Shown in pieces: positions 45,055-54,396 of a stretch of DNA of 64,000 nt (the stretch's first letter is position 1; the number at the start of each line of letters is the position of its first letter). The position numbers were made by a program, and so were the translations under genes. Under the pieces are notes generated by a model. It searched no databases. It was given only the letters and a program-made list of their open reading frames with translations, and had not been told where the DNA came from. Source of the DNA: DATBVX01 sp963810775 (GTDB lineage: Bacteria > Pseudomonadota > Gammaproteobacteria > Steroidobacterales > Steroidobacteraceae); assembly GCA_963810775.1 (NCBI GenBank), contig CAWEOT010000009.1:310001-374000 (forward strand), read 5' to 3'.

Positions 45055-46781
45055 GAATGTCGGGATCACAACGCACGGCGCCGGTAACTCCGCTGGCCGT
45101 GCGACTGTACTTCATCCTGGCGCTGCTCATTCTCGCGGCCGTGGCGCTTGCTGCACGCGCCGTGGACCTGCAGCTCATGGATCATGGGTTTCTCACCGAG
45201 CAGGGCGATGCGCGCTACTCACGCGTCGCGGAAATCACAGCGCACCGGGGCACGATCACAGATCGTTACGGTGAGCCTCTTGCAGTCAGCACGCCGGTCG
45301 ATTCGGTGTGGGTGAACCCGCAGGAACTGACGCAATCTGCTGATCAATTGCCGCGCCTGGCGCGGGCGCTCAAGCGCGACCCGCAAACGCTGGCACGGCA
45401 CGTCACGAGCAACCTCGATCGGGAGTTTCTCTATCTAGTGCGCCACCTCGAGCCCGAACAGGCTGCGCGCATCAAGGCGCTCGGCATTCCGGGCGTTTAC
45501 ACGCTGCGCGAATATCGTCGCTACTATCCGGCCAGTGAAGTCACCGGGCACCTGCTCGGCTTTACCAGCATTGACGACGCCGGCCAGGAAGGTCTCGAGC
45601 TCGCCTACGACCACTGGCTCGCCGGCGAGGATGGCGCCAAGCGAGTCATCCAGGATCGATACGGGCGCGTGGTCGAGGATGTCGAGAGCATTCGCGCCGC
45701 ACGCCCGGGCAAGGATCTGGTACTCAGCCTCGACCTCCGGATTCAGTATCTCGCCTATCGCGAACTCAAGCGTGCGCTGATCGAGAACCGGGCCCGCGCC
45801 GGCTCGCTCGTCGTGCTCGACATCGCCAGCGGCGAAGTGCTGGCGATGGTCAATCAACCCGCTTTCAATCCCAACGATCGTGAGCAGCTGGCAGTCGGTC
45901 GCTATCGCAATCGCGCGGCGACCGACATTTTTGAGCCGGGTTCCAGCATCAAGCCGTTCGTCATGGCGGCGGCGCTCGCTTCGGGGCGGCTGCACGATGA
46001 CAGCGTCATCAACACCGCGCCGGGATTCGTGAAGGTCGGCATCAAGGTCATCGAGGACAAGCACAACCTCGGCAGCATCGGTCTCGCCACGATTCTGGCG
46101 AAGTCGAGCAACGTCGGCATGGCCAAGATCGCGTTGCAACTCGAGCCGCGGGCGATCTGGACCACGCTCGACACGCTCGGCTTTGGACAGGTAAGCACGA
46201 GCGGTTTCCCGGGCGAATCCGCGGGCCTGCTCACGAACTACAACCACTGGCGGCCGATCGGCATCGCCACACTGGCGTACGGCTACGGCTTGTCCGTGAC
46301 CCCGCTGCAACTCGCGCACGCCTACGCCACGCTCGGGAGCGGCGGTGTTGCGCGCCCACTGACTTTCCTGCGCATCGATCAGCCGCCGGGGGGCGAACGC
46401 GTACTCGATGAGCACGTGGCTCGCTCGGTGGTGCACATGCTGGAATCGGTGATCACGCCGGAGGGCACCGGCGTGCAGGCGGCACTCGCGGGATACCGAG
46501 TCGCCGGAAAGACCGGGACGGCCTGGAAGGCGACTGCGGGCGGCTATTCGACGGACAAGTACATGTCGGTCTTTGCCGGAGTCGTGCCGGCAAGCGCGCC
46601 ACGCCTTGCCGCAGTGGTAGTAATCGATGAGCCGGGGGGCACCAAGTACTACGGCGGCGATGTGGCCGCGCCGGTTTTTGCGGGCGTGCTTTCGGGCGCT
46701 CTGCGCCTGATGGCCATTGCACCTGACGACCTACCGCCGCCGATGTCGGCAACCCTTGCCCGCGCGGACGTCGAGCCATGA
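45051..46781 (+). CDS. ftsI: Peptidoglycan D,D-transpeptidase FtsI (PBP3)
   Basis: Septal cross-linking enzyme. ATG 45051 overlaps the ftsL stop (ATG 45057 is next). The 576-residue protein has an N-terminal membrane anchor (YFILALLILAAVALAARAVDL), the pedestal domain starting AHRGTITDRYGEPLAVSTP, and the transpeptidase with FEPGSSIKPFVMA (nucleophile Ser and Lys), KSSNVGM (SxN) and KTGTAWK. All three penicillin-binding motifs are intact. Confidence 0.96.
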   Translation: MRMSGSQRTAPVTPLAVRLYFILALLILAAVALAARAVDLQLMDHGFLTEQGDARYSRVAEITAHRGTITDRYGEPLAVSTPVDSVWVNPQELTQSADQLPRLARALKRDPQTLARHVTSNLDREFLYLVRHLEPEQAARIKALGIPGVYTLREYRRYYPASEVTGHLLGFTSIDDAGQEGLELAYDHWLAGEDGAKRVIQDRYGRVVEDVESIRAARPGKDLVLSLDLRIQYLAYRELKRALIENRARAGSLVVLDIASGEVLAMVNQPAFNPNDREQLAVGRYRNRAATDIFEPGSSIKPFVMAAALASGRLHDDSVINTAPGFVKVGIKVIEDKHNLGSIGLATILAKSSNVGMAKIALQLEPRAIWTTLDTLGFGQVSTSGFPGESAGLLTNYNHWRPIGIATLAYGYGLSVTPLQLAHAYATLGSGGVARPLTFLRIDQPPGGERVLDEHVARSVVHMLESVITPEGTGVQAALAGYRVAGKTGTAWKATAGGYSTDKYMSVFAGVVPASAPRLAAVVVIDEPGGTKYYGGDVAAPVFAGVLSGALRLMAIAPDDLPPPMSATLARADVEP

Positions 46782-48295
46782 TGGCTCAGGATCTCGAAGC
46801 GCAGCCGATGACGCCGCTGTCTCAGCTGCTCGCCGGTATCGTCGAAGTGCCGCACGAGGTGAAGGTCAGCGATATCACGCTCGACAGCCGCACCGCGAGC
46901 CGGGACGGCTTGTTCCTGGCCGTGCGCGGCCTCAGGAGTCACGGCCTCGAGTACCTCGATCGGGCGCTTGCGGCCGGGATACGTGCGGTGGTGTGGGAAC
47001 CCGCGCCGGGCGTCGCTGCGCCCGTCGTGCCCGCGACAGTGATATCGCTCGCGGTCCCCGACCTCGGCCGACAACTTGGTCGTATTGCAGATCGTTTCTT
47101 CGAAGCGCCATCGGCTCAGCTGCGCATTGCCGGCGTCACCGGGACGAACGGCAAGACCACCAGCTGCTGGATACTGGCGCAGGCCCTGGATGCGTTGGGA
47201 TTGCGAGCGGGCTATTCAGGCACGCTCGGGTTCGGTCCGGTCACTGGGCTCAAGCCCTCTACGCACACCACACCCGACTGCATCAGCGTGCACCGTCAGT
47301 TGTCGGACCTGCACGCGATGGGTTTGCGCTATCTCGGCATGGAAGTCTCCTCGCACGCACTCGCCCAGGATCGGGTCGACGCGGTGCGCTTCGACACTGC
47401 GATATTCACCAACCTGACGCGCGACCATCTCGACTTCCATCGCACCATGGACGCCTACGCGCTGGCCAAGGCGCAACTGTTCGCGTTTCCGACGCTCGAG
47501 CATCGAGTCATCAACATGGGCGATGTCATGGGTCGTCGCATCGCGCAGAGCCTGCCGTCCTCGCAGCTCGTGACCGCATTCTGGTGTGGCGTCGGCGAAT
47601 ACCGTGAAGCCTGTGATTCCTACGTGCAGGGGCGCTGCGTTCGTGCTGGAAGTGCGGGCCTCGAGATCGAGTTCGATTCGAGTTGGGGCGGCGGTGTGCT
47701 GCGTTCACGGCTGATCGGCGACTTCAATGCCGAGAATCTCATCGCCATGCTTGCGGTGCTGCTGCTTTGGGATGTTCCGTTGGCTGAAGCTGCCCGTGCC
47801 CTCGAAGCCGCGAGCGCGCCGGCCGGCCGTATGGAGACTTTTCACGGCGCGGCCGACCAGCCGGTTGCTGTCGTCGACTACGCTCATTCGCCGGATTCAC
47901 TCGGCAAGGCGCTACGGGCGGCGCGCAAGCATTGCCGCGGACGGCTGTGGTGTGTATTCGGCTGCGGCGGAGATCGTGATCCCGGCAAGCGCGCAATGAT
48001 GGGCGCGATTGCGGCGCAGCTCGCCGATGAAATCGTGCTCACCGACGACAACCCGCGGACCGAGGATCCCGCGCGCATCATCGAACAGATCGCAAGCGGC
48101 ATCGACACGGACGTTCCGGTACGCACCATTCCCGCGCGGGCTCGCGCCATCGCCACAGCGCTGTCAGAAGCGGGTTCGGCGGACATCGTGGTGATTGCGG
48201 GCAAGGGACACGAAGAACAGCAGATCTACGGCACGGTCGCGCACCCGTTCAGCGATCGCACCGAAGTGGCGCGGATCCTGGGAGTGCGCGGGTGA
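46778..48295 (+). CDS. murE: UDP-MurNAc-L-Ala-D-Glu:meso-DAP ligase MurE
   Basis: Adds the third residue of the stem peptide. The 505-residue protein has the ATP-site GVTGTNGKTTSCWI, the YAHSPDSL segment and LTDDNPRTEDP; the DNPR motif is the meso-diaminopimelate signature (lysine enzymes differ), which fits a Gram-negative wall. It overlaps ftsI and murF by 4 bases each. Confidence 0.96.
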   Translation: MMAQDLEAQPMTPLSQLLAGIVEVPHEVKVSDITLDSRTASRDGLFLAVRGLRSHGLEYLDRALAAGIRAVVWEPAPGVAAPVVPATVISLAVPDLGRQLGRIADRFFEAPSAQLRIAGVTGTNGKTTSCWILAQALDALGLRAGYSGTLGFGPVTGLKPSTHTTPDCISVHRQLSDLHAMGLRYLGMEVSSHALAQDRVDAVRFDTAIFTNLTRDHLDFHRTMDAYALAKAQLFAFPTLEHRVINMGDVMGRRIAQSLPSSQLVTAFWCGVGEYREACDSYVQGRCVRAGSAGLEIEFDSSWGGGVLRSRLIGDFNAENLIAMLAVLLLWDVPLAEAARALEAASAPAGRMETFHGAADQPVAVVDYAHSPDSLGKALRAARKHCRGRLWCVFGCGGDRDPGKRAMMGAIAAQLADEIVLTDDNPRTEDPARIIEQIASGIDTDVPVRTIPARARAIATALSEAGSADIVVIAGKGHEEQQIYGTVAHPFSDRTEVARILGVRG

Positions 48296-49665
48296 ACCGT
48301 ACACTCGCTGCTGCTGCCGCAGCTTGCGGCGGACATCTGCAGGGCGCCGATCGCGCCTTTGCGGCGGTTTCGAGCGACACGCGCACCATTTCAAGCGGTG
48401 ATCTGTTCGTCGCGCTGCAAGGGCCGCGCTTCGACGGTCACGATTTCCTCGATGCCTGCCAGCGCGCGGGTGCTGCGGGCGCCATCGTGTCGCGCCCGCT
48501 CGCGATTCAGCTCTCTCAAATCATCGTCCGGGACACGCTCGCCGCGCTTACCACCCTGGCGCGCACCTGGCGCAGCCAGTTCACGTTGCCCTTGGTGGGC
48601 GTTGCCGGCAGCAACGGCAAGACGACGGTCAAGGAAATGACGGCTTCGATCCTGAGCCGGACCGGGCCGTGCCTGGCGACTCGCGGCAATCTCAACAATC
48701 ACATCGGTGTGCCGCTGACTCTGATGCGGCTCGAAGCCACGCATCGCACGGCGGTGATCGAAGTGGGCTCGAATCGGGCGGGCGACGTGAGTGCGCTGGC
48801 GGCCATCGCGCGCCCCACGGTCGGGCTCATCACCAATGCGGGCGCAGAACATCTCGAGGGCTTTGGGAGCCTGGAGGGTGCGGCACGTGCGGAAGGCGAA
48901 ATGGTTTCGTCGCTCGATGCGTCCGCGACCGCCGTGATCAATGCTGATGATGTGTACGCGCCCCTGTGGCGTCGCATGTCAACTGCCGGCCGCACGCTCA
49001 CTTTCGGGCTGTGGCCCAAGGCCGATTTCCGCGCGACCGCCATCACTCAGGCGCTCGACGCGGACGGCGCCTCGCTCAGTTTCACTTTGCACACCGCGAC
49101 CGATCAGGTGCCGGTGCGACTGGGCCTCGCGGGCCGGCACAACGTGGTCAACGCACTGGCCGCAGCGGCGGCTGCAAACGCCGCCGGAGCGAGCCTCGAA
49201 GCCATTGTGTCGGGACTCGCTGCGGTTCGCGCCGTGAAGGGCCGGCTGCAGCGAATTGCCGCAGCCAATGGCTGCTGGCTGATCGACGACACGTACAACG
49301 CCAATCCGAGCTCGGTGCGCGTGGCGCTCGAATTGCTGCGTGAGCTCGATGCGCCGCGTTGGCTGGTGCTGGCCGACATGGCGGAGCTCGGCGAGTACGC
49401 CCAGCGCAGTCACACGGAGGTCGGCACCCTGGCGCGTGAAGCGGGTGTCTCGCGTCTGTTTGCGGCCGGTCCGTTGAGTGCACATGCCGCCGAAGCATTC
49501 GGCCGCGGCGCCGAATGGTTCCCGGATGTCGAAGCACTGATTCGTCGCCTCACAGCGGAGATCCAGCCGAATGTCACGATTCTCATCAAGGGCTCACGCA
49601 TGAATCGACTCGAACGCGTCGTCGAAGCGCTCACCTCCATTGCTGCGGCTGCACGGGTCGGCTGA
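48292..49665 (+). CDS. murF: UDP-MurNAc-tripeptide:D-Ala-D-Ala ligase MurF
   Basis: Adds D-alanyl-D-alanine to complete the pentapeptide precursor. The 457-residue protein starts with GTG 48292 in a GTGA overlap with the murE stop. Its ATP-site is GVAGSNGKTTVKEM, with LATRGNLNNHIGVPLTL after it, then DDTYNANPSSVRVALE and VLADMAELGEYAQ. Three Mur ligase domains are complete. Confidence 0.96.
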   Translation: MNRTLAAAAAACGGHLQGADRAFAAVSSDTRTISSGDLFVALQGPRFDGHDFLDACQRAGAAGAIVSRPLAIQLSQIIVRDTLAALTTLARTWRSQFTLPLVGVAGSNGKTTVKEMTASILSRTGPCLATRGNLNNHIGVPLTLMRLEATHRTAVIEVGSNRAGDVSALAAIARPTVGLITNAGAEHLEGFGSLEGAARAEGEMVSSLDASATAVINADDVYAPLWRRMSTAGRTLTFGLWPKADFRATAITQALDADGASLSFTLHTATDQVPVRLGLAGRHNVVNALAAAAAANAAGASLEAIVSGLAAVRAVKGRLQRIAAANGCWLIDDTYNANPSSVRVALELLRELDAPRWLVLADMAELGEYAQRSHTEVGTLAREAGVSRLFAAGPLSAHAAEAFGRGAEWFPDVEALIRRLTAEIQPNVTILIKGSRMNRLERVVEALTSIAAAARVG

Positions 49666-49677
49666 GGAAGGGCGCGA

Positions 49678-50760
49678 ATGCTGCTGCTTCTGGCCGAATA
49701 CCTGACGCGCTATCAGTCCGGGTTCAATGTCTTCAGTTACCTCACCCTGCGCGCGATCCTCGCCGTGATCACGGCCCTCGCCATCGCGCTGCTCGTGGGG
49801 CCGACTCTGATAGAGCGCCTGACGCGACACCAGATCGGTCAGCGTGTGCGCGACGACGGTCCGCAGTCTCATCTGCCGAAGGCGGGGACCCCCACCATGG
49901 GGGGCACGCTCATTCTCGTGGCGATTGCAGTGAGCACGCTGCTGTGGGCCGACCCGCGCAATCACTACGTCTGGATCGCCCTCGGCGTGACGATGGCCTT
50001 CGGCCTGATCGGGTTCTACGACGATTACCTGAAACTGATCGTCGGCAATTCCAAGGGCCTCGCTCCGCGCTACAAGTACTTCTGGCAGTCGCTCGCCGGG
50101 CTCGCCGCGGCGATCGCGCTTTACCTCCTGGCGCACAGCCCGGCGGAGACGTCGCTCTATGTACCGTTTTTCAAGCACGTCGCACTACCGCTCGGCGTCG
50201 GCTACATCGTGCTCACCTACTTCGTCATCGTGGGCACCAGCAACGCGGTGAATCTCACCGACGGGCTCGACGGTCTCGCGATCATGCCGGCGGCAATGGT
50301 CGCCGGCGCGCTCGGCATTTTCGCGTACGCCACCGGCAACAGCGTGTTCGCTGGCTACCTTGGAATTCCCTACATCGCCGGCGTCGGGGAGCTGCTGATC
50401 TTCTGCTCGACCATCGTCGGCGCCGGGCTCGGCTTCCTTTGGTTCAACGCCTATCCCGCGCAGGTCTTCATGGGCGACATCGGAGCACTCGCCCTCGGAG
50501 CCGCGCTCGGTGTCACGGCCACCATCGTCAGGCAAGAGATCGTGCTCGTCATCATGGGCGGCCTGTTCGTGCTCGAGACCGTGTCGGTAATCCTGCAGGT
50601 CGCTTCGTACAAGCTCACCGGCAAGCGCATCTTTCGCATGGCGCCGATCCATCACCACTTCGAGCTCAAGGGCTGGGCAGAGCCCAAGGTGATCGTGCGC
50701 TTCTGGATCATCAGCCTGATCCTGGTGCTCGCCGGGCTCGGGACGCTGAAGCTGCGATGA
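49678..50760 (+). CDS. mraY: Phospho-MurNAc-pentapeptide transferase MraY
   Basis: Transfers phospho-MurNAc-pentapeptide to undecaprenyl phosphate, forming lipid I. The 360-residue protein has about ten membrane spans and the conserved FYDDYLKLIVGNSKGL (paired Asp), NLTDGLDGLA (Asp), and MAPIHHHFELKGW (His cluster). It follows murF by 12 bases and overlaps murD by 4. Confidence 0.97.
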   Translation: MLLLLAEYLTRYQSGFNVFSYLTLRAILAVITALAIALLVGPTLIERLTRHQIGQRVRDDGPQSHLPKAGTPTMGGTLILVAIAVSTLLWADPRNHYVWIALGVTMAFGLIGFYDDYLKLIVGNSKGLAPRYKYFWQSLAGLAAAIALYLLAHSPAETSLYVPFFKHVALPLGVGYIVLTYFVIVGTSNAVNLTDGLDGLAIMPAAMVAGALGIFAYATGNSVFAGYLGIPYIAGVGELLIFCSTIVGAGLGFLWFNAYPAQVFMGDIGALALGAALGVTATIVRQEIVLVIMGGLFVLETVSVILQVASYKLTGKRIFRMAPIHHHFELKGWAEPKVIVRFWIISLILVLAGLGTLKLR

Positions 50761-52130
50761 ACGCCGCCGTGCGCAGGAAGCCCGCTACCGGCGCCCAACC
50801 TCGTGCCCGCCGCACTGTGATCGTCGGTCTCGGGCGCACTGGACTTGCCTGCGCCCGGTATCTCAGCGCACACGGTGCGCGCGTGGCCATCACCGACAGC
50901 CGCGCCGAGCCGCCCGAGCTCAAGAATCTCGGCGAGCTCGCGACGCACCTCGACATCCGGTTGGGTGGTTTCGATGCGAAGCTGCTGGAGGACGCTGCGC
51001 AGGTCGTCGTGTCGCCCGGCGTCTCGCTATCCGAGCCTTTCCTGCGCGAGGCGCTCGCGCGCGGCATCGAAGTAGTCGGCGACATCGAGCTGTTTGCCCG
51101 TGCCGTGCGCGCGCCGGTTCTCGCAGTCACCGGCACGAACGGTAAAAGCACGGTCACTATGCTGCTGGCGTTAATGGTCGAGGCTTCGGGCCGCAGCGTG
51201 CGTGCCGGCGGGAACCTCGGCGAGCCGGCGCTCAATCTCCTCGAAGGGCCCGTGCCTGACTTCTACGTTCTCGAGCTTTCGAGCTTTCAGCTCGAGAGCA
51301 CTGAATCACTCGCATTGCGTGCCGCGGCGGTGCTCAACGTGTCGCCCGATCATCTCGATCGTTACGCGACACTGGTGGACTACGCCGCTGCGAAGGCGCG
51401 CATCTTCCGCAATTGCGAGCAGGCGATCGTCAACCTCGACGATCCGCTGGTAGCGACCATGGCTCCAGCAGATCACCGTCGGCTCGGCTTCAGCATCGTT
51501 CCCGGTCGTCATGCCGAGTTTGGCCTGTTACCCGCTGCCAATGGCGAATTGTGGCTGGCGAAAGCGGGCGAGCCACGGCTCGCGTTTCGGGAGATGAAGC
51601 TCGCCGGCCTTCACAACGCCGCCAACGCACTCGCCGCGCTGGCGCTTGCGTCGGCAGCGGGCATCGAAGAGGACGCGGCCCTCTCAGTCTTGCGCAACTT
51701 CACGGGGCTGCCACATCGCATGCAATGGGTGGCCGAACGCCGGGGCGTGCGCTGGATCGACGATTCGAAGGGTACGAACGTCGGTGCCACGATCGCAGCC
51801 GTCAAGGGCATGACGGAGCCCCTGGTGCTGATCGCGGGCGGCGATGGCAAGGGGCAGGACTTCGGGCCGCTGGCTGCTGCATTTCGCGGCAAGGTTCGGC
51901 ACGTGGTGCTGATCGGCCGCGATGCGCCGTTGCTCGCGAGCGCGATCCAGGGCGTCTGCTCCACTGAACGCGCCGCAACGCTGCCGGAGGCCGTGCAGCT
52001 CGCCGCTCGAAGCGCCCAAGCCGGCGAAACAGTGCTGCTCTCGCCCGCCTGCGCAAGTCTCGACATGTTCCGCGACTACGTGCAGCGCGGCGATATCTTT
52101 GCGGCCGCGGTACGCGAGCTCGAGCCATGA
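50757..52130 (+). CDS. murD: UDP-MurNAc-L-Ala:D-Glu ligase MurD
   Basis: Adds D-glutamate to the growing stem peptide. ATG 50757, inside the mraY stop overlap, gives 457 residues: RTVIVGLGRTGLACARYLS (UDP-binding), VTGTNGKSTVTMLLA (ATP), LHNAANALAALALASAAGI and WIDDSKGTNVGATIAAVKGM. The many alternative upstream residues in the same frame are the mraY shadow. ftsW overlaps by 4 bases. Confidence 0.96.
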   Translation: MNAAVRRKPATGAQPRARRTVIVGLGRTGLACARYLSAHGARVAITDSRAEPPELKNLGELATHLDIRLGGFDAKLLEDAAQVVVSPGVSLSEPFLREALARGIEVVGDIELFARAVRAPVLAVTGTNGKSTVTMLLALMVEASGRSVRAGGNLGEPALNLLEGPVPDFYVLELSSFQLESTESLALRAAAVLNVSPDHLDRYATLVDYAAAKARIFRNCEQAIVNLDDPLVATMAPADHRRLGFSIVPGRHAEFGLLPAANGELWLAKAGEPRLAFREMKLAGLHNAANALAALALASAAGIEEDAALSVLRNFTGLPHRMQWVAERRGVRWIDDSKGTNVGATIAAVKGMTEPLVLIAGGDGKGQDFGPLAAAFRGKVRHVVLIGRDAPLLASAIQGVCSTERAATLPEAVQLAARSAQAGETVLLSPACASLDMFRDYVQRGDIFAAAVRELEP

Positions 52131-53311
52131 ACGTCGCGGCACTGCAGTTTTCACGCTCGATGGGACGCACGTCACGGCTGACGTTCGACCCGGTGCTCAT
52201 TTCGAGCGCGCTGGCGTTGCTCTTGCTCGGGCTGGTGATGGTGACATCCGCTTCGATTTCGATCGCGGATCGCGAGCTCGGTTCGCCGTTCGCGTTCCTC
52301 GAACGCCAGCTGCTGTTCGCGAGCGTCGGCTGCTGCCTGGGCCTGGTGGCCTTCGTGCTACCGACGGAGGCGTGGGAGCGCGTCAGCTTCGCATTGCTTC
52401 TCATCGGGCTCGCATTGCTGGTGCTGGTCCTGGTCCCCGGCCTCGGGCATGCGGTCAATGGGAGCCGCCGCTGGCTGCGCATCGGCATGTTCAATTTCCA
52501 GGCCTCGGAGCTGGCACGCCTGCTGATCCTGATTCACATCTGCAGCTACGCGGTGCGGCGCCACGAAGAGCTGCGCTCGACGTTGAAGGGTGTACTGAAG
52601 CCGCTGGGTCTGCTGGCGCTGGCCGCGTTGCTGCTGTTGCTGGAGCCGGACTTCGGCGCCGCGGCCGTGCTCCTGATCACCGGCTTTGCGATCCTCTTCA
52701 TTGCCGGAATTTCCTGGCGCCAGGTCCTGCTCGTGCTGGGAATCGGCGGCCTGGCACTCGGCGCGATTGCGGTGTCCTCCGCATATCGCGTGCGCCGGTT
52801 GACCACCTTTCTGGATCCCTGGTCGGATCCGTTCAACAGCGGCTTTCAGCTCACTCAATCGCTGATCGCGATCGGCCGCGGCGAATGGTTCGGCGTTGGC
52901 CTGGGCGCGAGCGTGCAGAAATTGTTCTACCTGCCCGAGGCGCACACTGACTTCGTGTTTGCCGTGCTGGCCGAGGAACTCGGGCTGGCGGGTGTCCTGC
53001 TGGTTCTGGCGCTGTTCGTGCTCCTCGTCTGGCGCTGCTGCCAGATCGCGCGCCAGGCCGCGCAAGCGGGGCGCATGTTCCAGGCCTATCTCGCGGCGGC
53101 TTTCGGCGTGTGGGTGGGACTGCAGGCCTTCATCAACATTGGCGTGAACATGGGCGTCCTCCCGACCAAGGGATTGACGCTGCCACTCATGAGCTATGGA
53201 CGCAGCAGCCTGCTGGTCACGCTGCTCTGGCTCGGCATCGTGCTGCGTATCAGGCATGAGTGTGCAGCTGCCGGCCGGCTGGCAGTGTCGCGATCGGAAC
53301 CGGCTCGATGA
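52127..53311 (+). CDS. ftsW: Septal peptidoglycan polymerase FtsW
   Basis: SEDS-family glycosyltransferase partnering FtsI at the septum. The 394-residue protein has about ten membrane spans; LGLVMVTSASISIA near the start, NGSRRWLRIGMFNFQASELARL, the catalytic-loop region with LLLLEPDFGAAAV, and the ending GLTLPLMSYGRSSLL are SEDS/FtsW signatures. Some relatives are RodA, but the dcw position supports FtsW. Confidence 0.95.
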   Translation: MNVAALQFSRSMGRTSRLTFDPVLISSALALLLLGLVMVTSASISIADRELGSPFAFLERQLLFASVGCCLGLVAFVLPTEAWERVSFALLLIGLALLVLVLVPGLGHAVNGSRRWLRIGMFNFQASELARLLILIHICSYAVRRHEELRSTLKGVLKPLGLLALAALLLLLEPDFGAAAVLLITGFAILFIAGISWRQVLLVLGIGGLALGAIAVSSAYRVRRLTTFLDPWSDPFNSGFQLTQSLIAIGRGEWFGVGLGASVQKLFYLPEAHTDFVFAVLAEELGLAGVLLVLALFVLLVWRCCQIARQAAQAGRMFQAYLAAAFGVWVGLQAFINIGVNMGVLPTKGLTLPLMSYGRSSLLVTLLWLGIVLRIRHECAAAGRLAVSRSEPAR

Positions 53312-54396
53312 GCACAGCGGTGTTGATCATGGCAGGCGGTACCGGTGGTCATGTCTTCCCAGCACTCGCAGTTGCCGAGTTGCTGCGCGAGCGCGAATGC
53401 AGAGTCGTGTGGGTCGGCACACGTCGGGGCCTGGAAGCGCGCATCGTTCCGGCGAAGGGATTTGCGATCGAATGGCTGAGTGTCTCTGGCCTCAGAGGCA
53501 AGGGATTGCTGAGCTGGCTGCTTGCGCCGGTGCACCTCGCGATTGCGCTGGTCCAGGCCTTCAGCATCGTTCGACGCCAGAACCCGGCAGTGGTGCTCGG
53601 TGTCGGCGGGTTTGCTACAGGTCCCGGTGGCGTCGCGGCGTGGTTACTCGGGCGACCACTGGTAATTCACGAGCAGAACGCAATCGCTGGCCTGACGAAT
53701 CGCTGGCTGGCGCGCATTGCTCGGCTGGTGCTCGAGGGCTTTCCGGACAGTTTTCCGCCCGGCGTGCGTACCAGCTGCATCGGCAATCCGGTGCGGCGCG
53801 AAATCGCGGCGCTGCCCGCGCCTGAATCGCGGTTTGCCGTGCGCGGCGGCGCTATTCGCCTGCTCATCATCGGCGGGAGTCTGGGCGCGCGGCGCTTGAA
53901 CAGCAGCGTGCCGCGCGCGCTTGCGCTGCTGCAACGGCAGGGCCATCGATTCGAGGTGTGGCATCAGGCAGGGGAACGCGGCATTGATGAGGCGAGGGCG
54001 GAGTACTCCCTGGCTGGCGTCAATGGGCGCATCGAAGCATTCATCGACGACATGGCGGGCGCTTACGGTTGGGCCGACCTCGTGATCTGTCGTGCGGGTG
54101 CGCTCACCATCGCGGAACTCGCCGCGGCGGGCGTGGGCGCACTGCTCGTGCCATATCCCTTCGCAGTTGACGACCACCAGACACACAACGCGCGCTTTCT
54201 CACCGAGCCGGGCGCCGCCGCGCTGATTTCCGACCGGGACTTCGAGCCCACGCGGGTGGCTGCGGAGCTCGCTCAGCTCGCCGCAGATCGCCTGCAACTT
54301 CTCGAAATGGCTAGGCGCGCACGTACTCGCGCCATGCCGCACGCGGCGGAATCCCTGATGCGTGCGGTTCTCGACCTCGCAGGACGTGGGTCATGA
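53308..54396 (+). CDS. murG: UDP-GlcNAc:lipid I transferase MurG
   Basis: Adds GlcNAc to lipid I to make lipid II on the inner face of the membrane. ATG 53308 gives 362 residues: VLIMAGGTGGHVFPALAVAELL (acceptor/diphosphate loop), VGTRRGLEARIVPAKGF, and the donor site VICRAGALTIAELAAAGVGALLVPYPFAVDDHQTHNA. Overlaps ftsW and murC by 4 bases each. Confidence 0.97.
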   Translation: MSTAVLIMAGGTGGHVFPALAVAELLRERECRVVWVGTRRGLEARIVPAKGFAIEWLSVSGLRGKGLLSWLLAPVHLAIALVQAFSIVRRQNPAVVLGVGGFATGPGGVAAWLLGRPLVIHEQNAIAGLTNRWLARIARLVLEGFPDSFPPGVRTSCIGNPVRREIAALPAPESRFAVRGGAIRLLIIGGSLGARRLNSSVPRALALLQRQGHRFEVWHQAGERGIDEARAEYSLAGVNGRIEAFIDDMAGAYGWADLVICRAGALTIAELAAAGVGALLVPYPFAVDDHQTHNARFLTEPGAAALISDRDFEPTRVAAELAQLAADRLQLLEMARRARTRAMPHAAESLMRAVLDLAGRGS